Source: Trichosphaerium sp. ATCC 40318 (Eukaryota > Discosea > Flabellinia > Trichosidae). From it: a stretch of DNA of 64,000 bases. A model generated the notes under the pieces. It was not told where the DNA came from and did not search any database. It worked only from the letters and a program-made list of their open reading frames with translations. Every line of letters starts with the position of its first letter. Within the stretch, counting starts at the first letter, position 1. Positions 23,094 through 34,819 of this stretch are shown piece by piece. The translations under genes were made by a program, and so were the position numbers. Where the stretch lies: the NCBI GenBank assembly GCA_038496445.1, contig JALMLS010000275.1, positions 27,159-91,158 of the forward strand. The letters are read 5' to 3'.

Positions 23094-26092
23094 GCTAGGG
23101 TTTTCATAATCCACTAAAACTGTTTTGTTCTCCGTATTCCATTGTAAAATAAACTTAACATTTGCATTTTGACTTCGCTAATTTAAACAACCCAAGAACA
23201 TCTTCATTATGTGTTTTCACAGTAGGTAATAAAGGTCTTCGCCTAGAATTTGGTAAAAAACATCAAGATAAAAATGCGAGCGAAAGGTGGCACTTAGCCT
23301 AGTCCAACACTACCAGATTGGAGGAGACTCCGTCTCGCTCGGTTGCGACCCTATTTGGATCAACGTAGCCAGAAACCCTTCCCATTTATTGGATTGATCT
23401 CTTGTACAAATCAATAAATTACATTAAACAAACTTTTTCTATCGTAATCTGGCATTGAGCACGTTTATTATCCTCAAGATGCAAACCATCCAGATAATAC
23501 AAGGCTTGATACAAATGTCGGTACATGAGTTTTAGTGGTCTGTTCAGCTATACCAACTTGAAGATAACAATCAGCAGTGAAAAGGTTTACACAGATTGTT
23601 GTGGTTACTATTGGCTCAGGATGCGTAGTTTTAAAATTTTAAGAGCTAACAGCTAAAACGAACCAGAAAACGCATAGCAAAAGACTTCTATTGGTAAAGT
23701 AGTATCAGGAGAGAATTTCGTTAAGCAGTTCTACTACTGGTTTAACGATTGAGTCCACTCAGAGTAGGTATAACTGATGAAGAGCACATGGGCTATGAAC
23801 GTGGAAATTGAGAATCAGATATGCCTCGAAAATGTTGATTTTATCTCAGCAATAAAAACTCTGTCCTGTCAACTGTGAACGTGTCTTTCAACTTCTTTAC
23901 TACGGACCCAGTCATGTTTTTATCACCTTAATAATATCAAGTACGTACTAGCCCATCCACACGATGGAGGGAAATACTTATCGTTTTACCATTGATAGAA
24001 AGGTAGGTATGTTGTGCCTATCCTTGAGTTTGGAATAACTACTGCTTCCGGAGGACGATAACTGAGCAGTGATTTATATATTTTCTGGCGGGTTCATAGG
24101 AAAAAAAACTCCCGGTTCATAAGAATTTCAACTTTTTTCAACGCAACCATACACACAGCAGTCAACTTTTAATTGTTTGTTTCTTTTTACAGGTATGGGA
24201 ATCATGCTCAATATTGTATACAAACAGCAAAATCTCATATTGAAGCATTTGATAGGCCGGGACATGACGAAATTCACAGCGTCCACATTTTTCTGTTTTT
24301 TTTAGCAGTGTCCATGAATTGATCACGCACCACCTGAGATAATACAAAATAACGTGATATGGTTGCTGTATAGGCAAGTGACATAGAGTGTTCAATACAA
24401 GACCCCATTGAGAATATCAATGTCATTAAAATGAGTGACATACATTTCCCTACGAACTGAAATTTGAGAGTTTAGTAGTAATGCATACACTTGTAGTCAT
24501 TGTAAGACTCTAAAATGTCTACAAGATTAGTGCTAGGGCAATAAAATAGATGTGGCTTCAGTTATGGATCTTTGGAGTTGTCACATAATACACACGCAAA
24601 ATTCAAGCAACCGGGCAGACACTTAAATATGTACCCTTTGTGTTGAATCCAACGTTGCGCCTATTGATTGGTCGTTTTTTGAAACTTTCGCTACTAAAAT
24701 CGTTAGTATGATAAACAAAGTGTTGTAGAAGATCCTTTATGAATTGTAACGCGTGATAAGTTGTGTACAAGCTTGTTAAACCAGAAAATGTTGTAATGTA
24801 CACTAAACGACACGCCATGACACGCCATGACAAACTACGTACTGTTTTTAAACCATGTGATTGATTCTTATGAATGGGGTAGTCTTTTTCTGTTTTTTTA
24901 CTAGATGGGAGTTGACACTTTTATATTTGTGATTCTAATAATTCAGTCTCGGGCATATGGTCAAATCCCAGTCTTGAAAATATGCGCGTACTTTTGTAAA
25001 GTCGATTATTCTGCGCTCTAGCTGTACTGGTTTTACTCAGCCAAATTTTGTGCGTGTGTTTGTGGTATCAAATAATTTTTTGCTACACACAGTACTGAGA
25101 AATCGCGAAAAAACATACACGCCAGTAACAGCTGGTGCTCTTGTGTGGCTTGAAAATTAACACGAACTTGTTCGGGCTGTATGGCATCGTAAAAAATGTG
25201 GACCTGCATGTGGGAGGAGAAAAGCTGTATTTACCTGTTCCATCATTGTTTTTTTTTATTATGTGGTTGCATTGTATTACATCTTGTGGTAATTTATTTC
25301 ACCAGTAGGGATTGTAAAAATCAACTACAGTAGTGAAAATTGCACTAATTTTCAATTTTAAAAAAGTTTTTCACTAAATTTGGTAATAAATTGCGAAAGT
25401 CGTGCACCAAAGTACTTTATTGAATTTCATATAGCTATAAACGATGAAAATTAAATACATACAATACACTGGGCGCTTTTTACAAAAATGTAACGGTTTA
25501 ACAGCAAATAAGAGGTGTACTTCTACTATTTGGATTTCTAGGCGCGTATAAAGCAACAATAACCACTTCTTGGGAGTGTTAGTTGTATAGAAAATCAGAA
25601 AAAGCTGTTTTTCTTATACAGGCGCCACAGCGCCTATAATATTGTACCAACGCTTCTCACAATTATAAGATTGTGCTTTATGGTGTTTTTTTGCAGATCA
25701 AGGGTGTGCTGTGCATGAAAACAGAGTTTGTGAACAAACAACACTCATGCTCCCCATAGATACTTTAAACCACATAGTGCATGTAATGCGCCATTAAACA
25801 GGACGAGTGTACTTTTTTTTCTCTTGTGCCAAAACCAAAAATAACCAAAATACTTGCGATGTATTTACACACGTAAAACACCATGTTAAAACACATTAAC
25901 GGCCATTATTATTAAGTCACAACTTGCTTATCAAGAGCGACTTGTGCCATACACTATGAATGGGGAGTTCAAAAAGTTAAGTCTTATGAATGGGGATATT
26001 AAGTCGTAAGATCTCGGCAGATTTTAGTATAAACTTGGTACAGTATTGCGAAATAACAGCATAAATGGTTTATTTAGCGAAAAATTCTCTAG
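23094..26092. other. Gene-poor stretch, about 3 kb
   Basis: No complete gene was found. It contains the mosaic remnant at 23736-23975, a tandem decamer-type repeat ACGCCATGAC at about 24811-24830, and TATGAATGGGG at about 24869, 25955 and 25984. The remaining open frames are short and lack splice-supported extension. The right end is 3' flank of GTPase copy C. Confidence 0.4.
23736..23975. pseudogene. Mosaic remnant of the GTPase family and the coiled-coil gene
   Basis: Bases 23736-23795 match an intron-rich part of GTPase copies A and B (GATTGAGTCCA.TCAGAGTAGGT, also at 15389 and 20130). They run directly into about 180 bp that match the 3' end and downstream flank of the coiled-coil gene at 28755-29010 (AATTGAGAATCAGATA, then GCAATAAAAACTCTGTCCTG). 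Neither part is coding here. It records recombination between members of this cluster. Confidence 0.65.
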
Positions 26093-27555
26093 TTACAACT
26101 CACTAGCCATAGAGTCTAGTTTTCTACCCCTTTGCATAACAAATTGGTACATAAAAAATACCGCAAACATCATCACCACGATAACGATAGTCTCAACTCC
26201 TATTTTAATACCGCTTGTATACTCCCTGGCTCTCCTTAATAAATTCTTTGTTCCTTCCTATTGTACTGTGAGAATGAGAAAATGATATCTAAGAGAAAAT
26301 GTGTGCCTTAAATTTCCTTATGGATGTTCTATCATCAGCGAGTCTTGTAACTACAACGTAATTTGGTTAGTAGTTACTTTTTTGGCTCTGATATCTTTTT
26401 TTACTTGCCTCCTCCTACTCCACATAGTTGAATTTTTTCCAAACATCTGGCAATAGCTTCAACCGTTCTAAAAATACACAGTCATCTCTCAGAATGAAAA
26501 TAAAAAAAAAAAGCAGCTCTCAACTTACAGCTTGTATTTGGTACTATCCCTATCAAACACTTCTCGTTTTGTGTAGTTGGAAACATACACTACTTCGTCG
26601 AATTCTACAAAGGGATTAAATAAATTAAACAAGTGTTTACTTACTGTCTTCTGCTTCGTCCCACTTTACTTTGTCAAGATTCGCATCTTGAATAGGAGCT
26701 TGCCCAGGGGCAGTGATTTCATCGTTTGCTTTGTCAATATGAGTGATGAGTACAATGTATGGGATTCCTAGCGAATTTAAATAAATACAAATACAACACT
26801 GGCATACCTCTTTTCTTCAAGTCCGTTGCATAAGACTGAAGTGAATCTAGTGACTTGCTATCTTTGTATTTTCCAACCAAGATCGCTAATTGGATTTTAT
26901 CTTTTTCTTGCTTTCCTCTAGCTCTCATATAATTCTTAGCGTCCTGAGTTGGCAACGCTTCGATATCTGTGCACGTGGTCAGCTTTTTTTGGTTTGGATT
27001 TCAACGCACATTTTTCAATTTCTTCCCCGATCTTCTTCTCCTCAAGTGCATTGATAGACATTCCGCTTTTGATCGTTTCTTCCAGTAATGTCACGTGCTC
27101 CCCAATGTCTTGACCTGATGGAATGCCAGGAGTAGTCCTACGGAGGTGTAAGAAGCAACCTTTGAGGTTTAAGCACACCAAACTTTCAAGAAGATGTTGT
27201 TGGGTAACCGCAATCCAACCCGAATTGTAGTTCCAGTTATCGCCAGTGTACTCTCATTATCGAACTTTGCGGTTCGGTCTAAGCCTGAAGCAATAGCGAC
27301 CCAACCATTAAAGAAACATGTCTTGCCAGTAGCCTCCTTACCGAAAATAGCGATGTTACAATCAGACGGCCAATAAGGGAAAAATTCGCTGATAGCTATA
27401 CACAGCTGTTTAACAGATGGGTTTTTTGCTGTTAGAGCTTTAAGGGTTATGTTCGCCTTTTGAATCATGTTCGGCTCGTTCCTGAAAGAGTTTGTTAGGC
27501 GCATACAAAGTATGGATATTTCAGTTCCTTTAGGAACATTAGCGTACGCTGCCAT
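26093..27555 (-). CDS. P-loop GTPase with C-terminal membrane anchor (copy C, no ankyrins)
   Basis: The ATG at 27555 (MAAYANVPKGTEISILCMRL) aligns with an internal methionine of copy A just after its ankyrin repeats. The G domain is complete: G1 GKEATGKT, the G2-like TGTT, G3 WTTPG after splicing, a helical insert (IGEHVTLLEETIKSGMSI, YMRARGKQEKDKIQLAILVG), G4 VLITHID, G5-like VSNYTK, and the C-terminal membrane exon ending at 26093. Introns sit at the same places as in copy A, including the GTGCGT donor near 27010. The G1 loop and its flanks differ strongly from copy A while the glycines, lysine and threonine are kept. That suggests a working, diverged paralogue. It is divergent, 164 bp apart, from the coiled-coil gene at 27720. 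No ankyrin exon lies upstream. Confidence 0.7.
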
Positions 27556-27719
27556 ACTGTGTCGCGAGGTGTTGCGCTGACTGTTATAGTACTGTCGAGA
27601 GGTGTTCCTGTTGTTAACAAAGTGTTTTGTTTGTGAACTGACCGTTTTTTAAAACGTGATGACTCATCACAGGAACAGGAACTCTTGAACAAAAACCAAT
27701 CACGTATTTTCAAAAAACA
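27556..27719. promoter_or_regulatory. Bidirectional promoter between GTPase copy C and the membrane coiled-coil gene
   Basis: These 164 bp separate two divergent starts. They contain the palindromic GATGACTCATC near 27658-27668, which is the bZIP/AP-1-like core TGACTCA. Co-expression of the two genes is an inference from the layout. Confidence 0.45.
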
Positions 27720-28864
27720 ATGGAGAAAGAAAAAGTAGCAGTATTTGTTCGAGACATCCCTAGCCATGTGGAACACGCTGAAAGTTTTTTCAACCAGAAA
27801 GAATATCAAAAGTTCGAATATGTGTTTGTAAAGTTAACGAACGCTGGTATCAATGACCCCAATAATTCTGTACGTTCCACGTAGGTCTAGAACAAAAACC
27901 CTTCAACTAATTCTAACTGCAGTTTGTATACCATGACGCTATTCGCAGAGGATGCGATGCAAGCGACAAGCACATGATATTGTATGTCGACCACGATGGG
28001 AGTGGTCGCATTGGTACAGATAACAATGCGCGCGATGGGTCTCATAGTGCGTTTCTAAGAGCCCTTAAAAACGTAAACGTTGATTCTGGTACAATTGACT
28101 TGGTTTCAAACCTTTCTTACTTACACGTGTTCATTTAGTGTTTTTACTGATTGACCGCAAAGATATGAAGGATTACAACAGAACTAATGTTAAACAACAG
28201 TCTTTCGTAAAACAAATAATTCCAGAGCGTCGCATTCTATGGACCAGTGGTACGTGACAAACTGCCCCAACATACACTAATAATAACTACTTGATAGACA
28301 ACACAAACGAGGAAATTGTGGCCAAGATTACAAACGGACCCACCGATAGATCTCATTTTAAATTACACTCAGATGGATTCAAAATCCGGTGGAACGTAGT
28401 CATTGGTATAGCATTATTTATCGCTATTGGGATTGTTGGTACGAACTTGGCATTTGTAATAGCTTGTGACACTTTTAGTTGTGCTCCTGGGGCAGGGTGA
28501 GAAATGTGACAATATTACAATAAGTTTTCAAGACAGGCTAAACAAGATGACAGGTAAATTAGATGAGTCTACGACGAGAAATAGCATTTTGGCAGCCGAT
28601 TTATTAACACAAACAAAATTAAAAGAAAATGTTATACAAAAAGGAAGTGAAAATATGGGACTACTCCCCATGATGAGCAGTAAATTAAATACAATAAACG
28701 GTGTGGTAAAGGCGCAGGCTGCCGAATTCAAACAAAAACTGGAGGCTGCTATGAAAGTGCAAATTGAGAATCAGATAGAAATGGAGAATCAAATTGCTGA
28801 ATTTACCCGAGACATAAAGAAGATGGAAAGAGAGTGGCAAGAATTCGTCGAAGCTCAAGGCTAA
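27720..28864 (+). CDS. Single-pass membrane protein with C-terminal coiled coil
   Basis: The start MEKEKVAVFVRDIPSHVEHA opens an N-terminal domain of about 170 residues over three exons (FVYHDAIRRGCDASDKHMIL, HDGSGRIGTDNN, VFLLIDRKDMKDYN). I do not recognise this fold. The next exon gives a membrane segment, WNVVIGIALFIAIGIV. An intron with a GTACGA donor joins it in frame to VLLGQGEKCDNITISFQDRL. The C-terminus is a coiled coil (AEFKQKLEAAMKVQIENQ to EREWQEFVEAQG). Lack of a signal peptide suggests a type II or tail-out orientation. Partial copies at 12500-12575 and 23797-23975 accompany the GTPase family, so the two genes have moved together. A partner role with the GTPase is inferred. Confidence 0.65.
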
Positions 28865-29103
28865 GTATGCCTTGAAAAAGTTGATTTTATCTTAGCAATA
28901 AAAACTCTGTCCTGTCAAATATGAACGTCTTTCACTTCTTTACTAAGGCGCCAGTCAGATATTTTTATCCCTAGTACCCTGTCAAGTACTACGCCAATCC
29001 TCAAACGGTGGAGTGAGAATACATGGCACAATGTGACACCTTCCTAAGCCACGTGTCTAATGTGATCCAATTTTTACTTAACCATTTGACTCATAATACG
29101 CTC

Positions 29104-30165
29104 ATGTATCGTGTGCTTGTATTACTCGTGATTTTGTTATTAACTGGCTCTGCTATTGCTGCCAACAAGAAACCAAAGCTTGGCGCTTGTATGTCTCCAA
29201 AACATACTTTATGCGCGGATTTTGATAATATGGATAATATGGCTTGGTTTTACGACTGGAGTGGGGCTATGAAATCATTTAATACCCAGAACTGTTCAAA
29301 GACTAGTTATGAAAGCGTCGAGTACGTACCGCAAATCTGGGGGAAAAATGTCGTTTGTACGCACGTGATCACTATTTCTTCCCTTTTTCACCTTTCTACA
29401 GTGTCTGATACAACTATACTTCAACAAGCGTCGTATTTGATAGGGTTTAACGAACCTAGTCATCAAAAACAATCCAATGCACGTATTTTTTTTTTGGTCA
29501 ATTGTTTTATTGTTTGACTTCTACAAGGTTTCTCCTGAAGAAGCAGCACATCTATGGAAGCAACTTGAAGCTTATGCTGTTCAATATAATCTCAAGTTAG
29601 TTAGTCCATGTGTTGCAAACTTCAATGCTGCCGCGCCTGCATTGTGGTTTGAGGAATGGTACGTTAGTAGAATGCCTTTCATTAAGCTAATAAATTAAGG
29701 TTTTCAAATTGTACTGAACTTTATGGCAACGCCGGGTGTCATGTCGACTTTATGTGTACACATGCTTATTATAATCCTGGTGGCGCTAACACAATGATGA
29801 CAATGATTGACAAGTTGTATAAAAAGTATGGCAAGCAAGTTTGGATAACTGAGTACGTAACTACCTTGTTGTTTTTACTCCTTCTACTACTTAACTGATA
29901 ATTCGTTTAGATTTGCATGTCCACCTTGGAATGACTGTACCGCTGCTAACAATCTTAAGTTCATGAAAGAGATTCTACCAAAACTTGACGCCTCTAGTGC
30001 TGTTTTTAGGTATTCTTGGTTTTCGTCTAGGTGTGGGGAGCAAGGAGGTTGCGGTTTGTTGAACTATACTAGCTCACAGTTGACGGAACTTGGTATGTAT
30101 AATTGTGCAAATATTGTTGTGATTAAATGACAATAGGAGAGTGGTACAACACTTATGCTGGTTAA
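29104..30165 (+). CDS. Secreted glycoside hydrolase family 128-like endo-beta-1,3-glucanase
   Basis: The start at 29104 gives a clear signal peptide (MYRVLVLLVILLLTGSAIA); an upstream in-frame ATG at 29023 would bury it. The mature protein matches the 'glycosyl hydrolase catalytic core' family: an early aromatic stretch (MAWFYDWSG), YLIGFNEPSHQKQSN with the likely acid/base Glu in NEP, MCTHAYY, and VWITEFACPPW with the likely nucleophile Glu in TEF, then a C-terminal FRYSWFSSR. Five or so short introns interrupt it. GH128 enzymes cut beta-1,3-glucan, so a role in feeding on fungal or oomycete walls, or in remodelling its own cyst wall, is plausible. Stop at 30165 after EWYNTYAG. Confidence 0.88.
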
Positions 30166-31571
30166 CAATTAAAAGTTTTACTGTCCTCTGAATAAACGCA
30201 CTTATTCAGCAACGCATGTATTGTTGCATAAATCTGCATGTATCTCTGTTGTAATGTAATCTCGTGATTGATTACCAGAGCCTTGATAATCGTTACAGAA
30301 GATGATAAAACGAATGAAAAATGATTGAAATACTTTGAGAAAGTTACATTCTGATTAATAATTTGATTGATCACGGGATAATTCGTTATGTAGTCTCATA
30401 TCATAGGTTGATGAACATAGACTTAGGTATTACATATCTATCAGTGATATCAATCAGCCTTGAGCGATTTAGAGTATTCATCAATTGATGTTCGTTTCAA
30501 AATTTTTTTAGTACAGCATTTCAATCAAGACACTCGGCTTGCTTTTAAATATCTTCATTCATTTCGAATATAAAGATTTCTTATTTAGAGCATAGCTATA
30601 CTTAGGATATTGTAGTACAAGCTTTAAAAGTACGACGGATGGGATGTACGAAAACTGCTAGATACATAGCATTTCGCAAGGCAGTTTGTACAATTTAAAT
30701 CGAACTTTTTTTAAGCTTATAAGAACAATACACACCACTTTTTTTCTATACACGGACTTTAGAACAGATTGTGAAGCGTTGTGTATCATACAAACTCGAC
30801 CACTTTTTGCGTGAAGCTAAGGACTTCTTGCTATACCAACACTTCTTCTCAGGTAGGTTTTTGTCAATAGAAAAAGGGTACTTCCTCCGTTGATAGGAAG
30901 TAGTGAATGATAACGCGAACATTTAAAAGAGGACAAATAAAGGAGTTTTTCACGACAAACTATTATTGTAATTAAACGCGCTAATTATGATATTGATAAT
31001 AAGCTATAATGAATATCACGTGCGTAAAAAACAAACGTAAAATAATGACGCGCTGTTTATACGATACTTTTGTTGATGTCATCTACTACGTAGGTATATG
31101 TATAGATATATCTATTGCCAAGGTTTCCTGTTCGTGAAAGTGACTTGTGGGCAAACTCGACTGAAAAAGGAGTTTGTGCTATACTGCTCGGAGACAGAGT
31201 TAAAAAACAGCTCCGAAAGGATTTTATCTAATGGCACGTGCGGTTATATAGTTTAAAATAAAAAATATTAGTGCGGAAGTGTGTTCTGTACCGTCGCAGT
31301 AAAAGACCTTCAAAATATTAAAAAGTAGAAGCTATTGAAGTATTTTATTTTATTATTTCCATTAAAGAAGAAAATAACAAATATTGGGATTCTTTTTTTG
31401 TTTTTTTAGCAAGTCCTGAAGAATACACAACTACTAGTTGATTGTGATTCTATCTGTATCGCGTTATATAACTAGTTAGTTCTAGTGTTTTGTGATCTTT
31501 AAACCCTGGCTTTATTTTTGACACATAACAACAAACTTTCAAAGCAATCAACAACACTTCCTCGGTTTACA
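30166..31571. other. Intergenic, 1.4 kb, with possible orphan exons
   Basis: The stretch is AT-rich and mostly non-coding. Two exon-like segments are listed separately (30763-31231). The last 200 bp probably hold the promoter of the FAD oxidase gene. Confidence 0.4.
30763..31231 (+). pseudogene. Possible orphan exons or gene remnant
   Basis: Segment 30763-30852 follows a TTTAG acceptor, is open for 30 codons (QIVKRCVSYKLDHFLREAKD) and ends at an AG/GTAGGT donor. Segment 31123-31231 follows GCCAAG and is open to a stop (FPVRESDLWANSTEKGVCAI). The composition looks protein-like, but no start codon or continuous gene model was found. It may be a decayed gene; a small real gene cannot be excluded. 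Confidence 0.25.
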
Positions 31572-34092
31572 ATGTATCCACAACATCTGATAACTGTACG
31601 TACATGTTTTCGCTGTATTCGCTCTCACTCAGAAGAACTTACGAACGTATACAGATACTAGCTTGCGTGTTGTTCCTCTCAACAACTAGCGCAACACCAG
31701 ACTTCTCTTCTCTTGCTTCAGCTATGACAGGAAATGTCTTTCTCCCAGGAAGCCCGCAATACGCTTCAAGGCTGTAAGTTTCTTTTGAAAAGCAAAGTTA
31801 CAATATTGTATCACGTGACACGCATGTTTTTTTAGGTATTCAATCTTTACTGTACCAGCTGATTTTATTCCACCACTCGCAATCGTTCAACCCGCTTCAC
31901 CTCAAGATGTAGCACTTGCTGTACAGTTTGCAAAAAACCATAGTGTTCAAGTTACTGGTAAAGGAGGTAAGTTTTTATTCGTGTATCTCCGATCGTTCCG
32001 AGAAATCTCCGCCTGATCACAACTTTTAATTTTATTTTCCTACTTCGTAATATCACAAAAACTTATGTTTCCTTTGCAGGTGGTCATCATACTGATGGCT
32101 TCAATCTTCCACAGTATGGCTTTCAGCTCAATTTTGAATTGATGAATGAAATAACTGTTGATCCAAGTGCCAAGCTCGCAACAGCGCAACCAGGTATGAA
32201 CCTATCATGTGCTTACAATTTACTTACAAAATATCAAATAGGAGCTATAGTTAAAGACGTCATTACTACTCTTGCGCCACATAATCTTGGTCATGCTGTT
32301 GGTAATTGTCCAGTTATTGGAGTACCTGGATTCATCTCATACGGTGGTTGGGGTCTGTGGTCAAGAAACAAAGGTACCAAAGTTCATTTCGTTATAGTTT
32401 TATTTACTGGTTCAAGGCTTGGCAATCGACAATGTCGTTGAGTACGAGGTCGTCACTTCCGATGGAGAAATTCGCATTGTTAACAGTACATCTCACCCTG
32501 ACTTATTCTGGGCACTTCGAGGAGCAGCACCAAGCTATGTGATGGTCACGAAGTTTACGTTCAAAGTATTTGATAATTCTGATTTCTATGGTGGGCATTG
32601 GACTTTTTCAGGATCACTTGAAGGCCTCAAAGATTGGTGGCATCGTGTTGATGACTCTAATCTCTCAAACGATCCTAATTTTATTTCACGTATCACTATG
32701 GCAAGACTACCAGCTAGCTTCTTAACGCCAACAGTTCAAACCTGTCAGTTCGTTTGTACGTTCTATCTTTCAAGTTCTTTGCTTACCTTGAGTTAGTTGA
32801 GATTGCTCTCTTCGGGAATATGACACATGAAGAGAAAGACGCTCTATTACTTGACGAGTTAGCATTCAATGTGTCTAATCCAAATGACCCTGGCTTCATT
32901 GGTTCAGTGATCAAAGCGTCATGGAATGAAAACTACACATACTACAACACCTTTAATACTCAGTCTTTCGAAAATGGACTTGTTCCTGGTACCAAACAAT
33001 GGATGAGACATGGATTCTTTGACGAGCTTACTGACGATATCTTGGATACATTTTGGCAGGGATTTGATGACAGTAAGTCTCAACAACCACACGTGTGAAC
33101 CTACAACCTTCTCTAACAGATTTACTATAGGTACAACTACAAACGAAGAAATGTCTCGATTCCAATCAGGTGAACTATCCATCGCTGGAGGGCGCTTTTC
33201 AGAGATAGATCAATCAGAAACATCTTACTTTAATCGACGTAACGCAAAGTGGATGTGGGGATTTTGGGTAGGGGCTTTACCTATCCCTGGATTTGCTTCT
33301 TTCGATAGCTTGAAAACTCATTATGATGAAATAGCTGATGAATTATACTATGAAGTTGCTAAGCAACGCGGATTTTATGCCAACTTAAACTCTATCGTTC
33401 AAGGTACGCATCTTTTAGCTAATGTAACTTTTCTTGCTATCACGTGTCTAAATATTGTACTAGGGTCTGAGTTTGATGCTTTTGGGACTAACTTGGTGAA
33501 ACTCGAACACGTCAAGAGCGTATATGACCCAGATAACTTGTTTTCTCGTGGTTTTGATATTGCAACAAGACCAGGTGCTAATTGCATCAACTACGTAAAC
33601 GGTGACTTTGTAACACCAACCCACGCTGAGATTCAACTCCATGACTTTACGTTGTTAAACGATATGGTTCTGTTTCAGTACAACTTTAACGAGTCTTATA
33701 ATCCAGGAAATATGTCACGTGATGCTCACTTTTCTATTGCTATTTATGACGGTCACTACAATCTAAAGTACGAAAAGGTTTACGAAGCATGGGATTCACC
33801 TCAAGCTCAACAGTACGTAAACGGATGGAAGAAGGATCATATCGATGGCGAGTGGTTTCACAGCATAATTTTACCTCACGAGAGCGGCGATACCATAACG
33901 TACATTCGAGGAGGAAACTACAGTGGAAACTTTCTTGGAGAGGCAGACACGTTGCCTATCACGGGAAATCAAGCGACAAATGTCAAGTTGATAGTGAGGT
34001 TGGAGTTTGGCAATGAAAACTGTATCCATGTTGAGTTCACTGAAGATATGGTGACGTATGAGTCCCATAAGAGGCTACTGGCTTCTTTTTAA
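31572..34092 (+). CDS. Secreted FAD-linked oxidase (BBE-like) with long C-terminal extension
   Basis: Exon 1 (MYPQHLIT) and exon 2 (ILACVLFLSTTSATPDFS) together form a signal peptide. The FAD-binding PCMH domain shows PLAIVQPASPQDVALAVQFA, the flavin-contact motif VTGKGGGHHTDGF, GNCPVIGVPGFISYGGWGL and SHPDLFWALRGAAPSY. The substrate domain follows, and the berberine-bridge-enzyme-like end is near VKSVYDPDNLFSRGFDI. In this family the enzyme oxidises sugars or aromatic alcohols, making hydrogen peroxide outside the cell. After the BBE motif there are about 170 more residues (NCINYVNGDFVTPTH to SHKRLLASF), rich in beta strands and aromatic residues, which the standard fold does not explain. 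At least seven introns. Identity is firm; substrate is unknown. Confidence 0.88.
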
Positions 34093-34217
34093 TTCCTATG
34101 TACTTTTTAGTATGAAGGTTTAACACATTGTTCATAATAAAACCATTCATTGTTAAAGTCGCTTTTAGCTCCAACACAGTTTACATAGTAGTGTATTTCA
34201 CAAAAACTGACCTGATA

Positions 34218-34750
34218 TTATTGCTTAGTAACAATTAGGTAACATATACAAGTGTATACCAACGCCAAGATGGCATGGATACATGCCTCTGATATGTTTT
34301 TACAATAGTTCAAGTGGCTAGTGTCGACATTGTTACCATCATCGGTTATGTTAAGGCAATCTGTGCCTTTATCTGTTACATTAGTAGATGCTAGGTAAGC
34401 CGTTGATTTCAAGCCTTCGTCTGTTGCTTCGGCATGAATGGTGTGTACACCCAAGCGCCTCGTTGCCGTTGTTTGTTATTTTCTTACACCTATATAAGTT
34501 GGTGTACGCCGGCCATCACCTCTGTTTTGTTTACGCCTGAAAGTAACTGCAAGTGATGCTTGCTAACATCACTAACATTGATATGTGCAACTTTATAGTT
34601 GTATTTTGAAGCAAAGGACTGCCGGAGAGAATCAACAATTGATCTTCGTTTGAAACACTTCGAAAAGCGCTGTAAATACAAAGACGGTAATAGATCCACA
34701 GCCGTGCAGGCTTTTGTGTTACTGTATTTAACTTTCCGAGTTACCAACAA
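34218..34750 (-). pseudogene. Decayed leucine-rich-repeat paralogue
   Basis: Translated pieces such as VTDKGTDCLNITDDGNN, EATDEGLKSTAYLAS and HHLQLLSGVNKTEV keep the 'ITDEGLKALAG' repeat pattern of the intact LRR gene just upstream (34820-35834, same strand). Frames are broken and no start was found. It is most simply the remains of a tandem duplicate. Confidence 0.6.
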
Positions 34751-34819
34751 CTAGCCTTTTGTATGAAGAATTATCTATTTATTACACGTGCTCAGTAGGC
34801 ATTTTTAATGATGTTTGTT

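Noticed and set aside
23276-23345. Inverted GCGAGCGA / TCGCTCG with a possible stem, considered as a tRNA or small RNA
   Set aside because: No cloverleaf, no B-box-like GGTTCGA..CC and only one short stem.
24869-25994. TATGAATGGGG three times, considered as a CRISPR-like or regulatory array
   Set aside because: Spacing is irregular (about 1.1 kb then 29 bp) and the host is eukaryotic; likely relics of a dispersed repeat.
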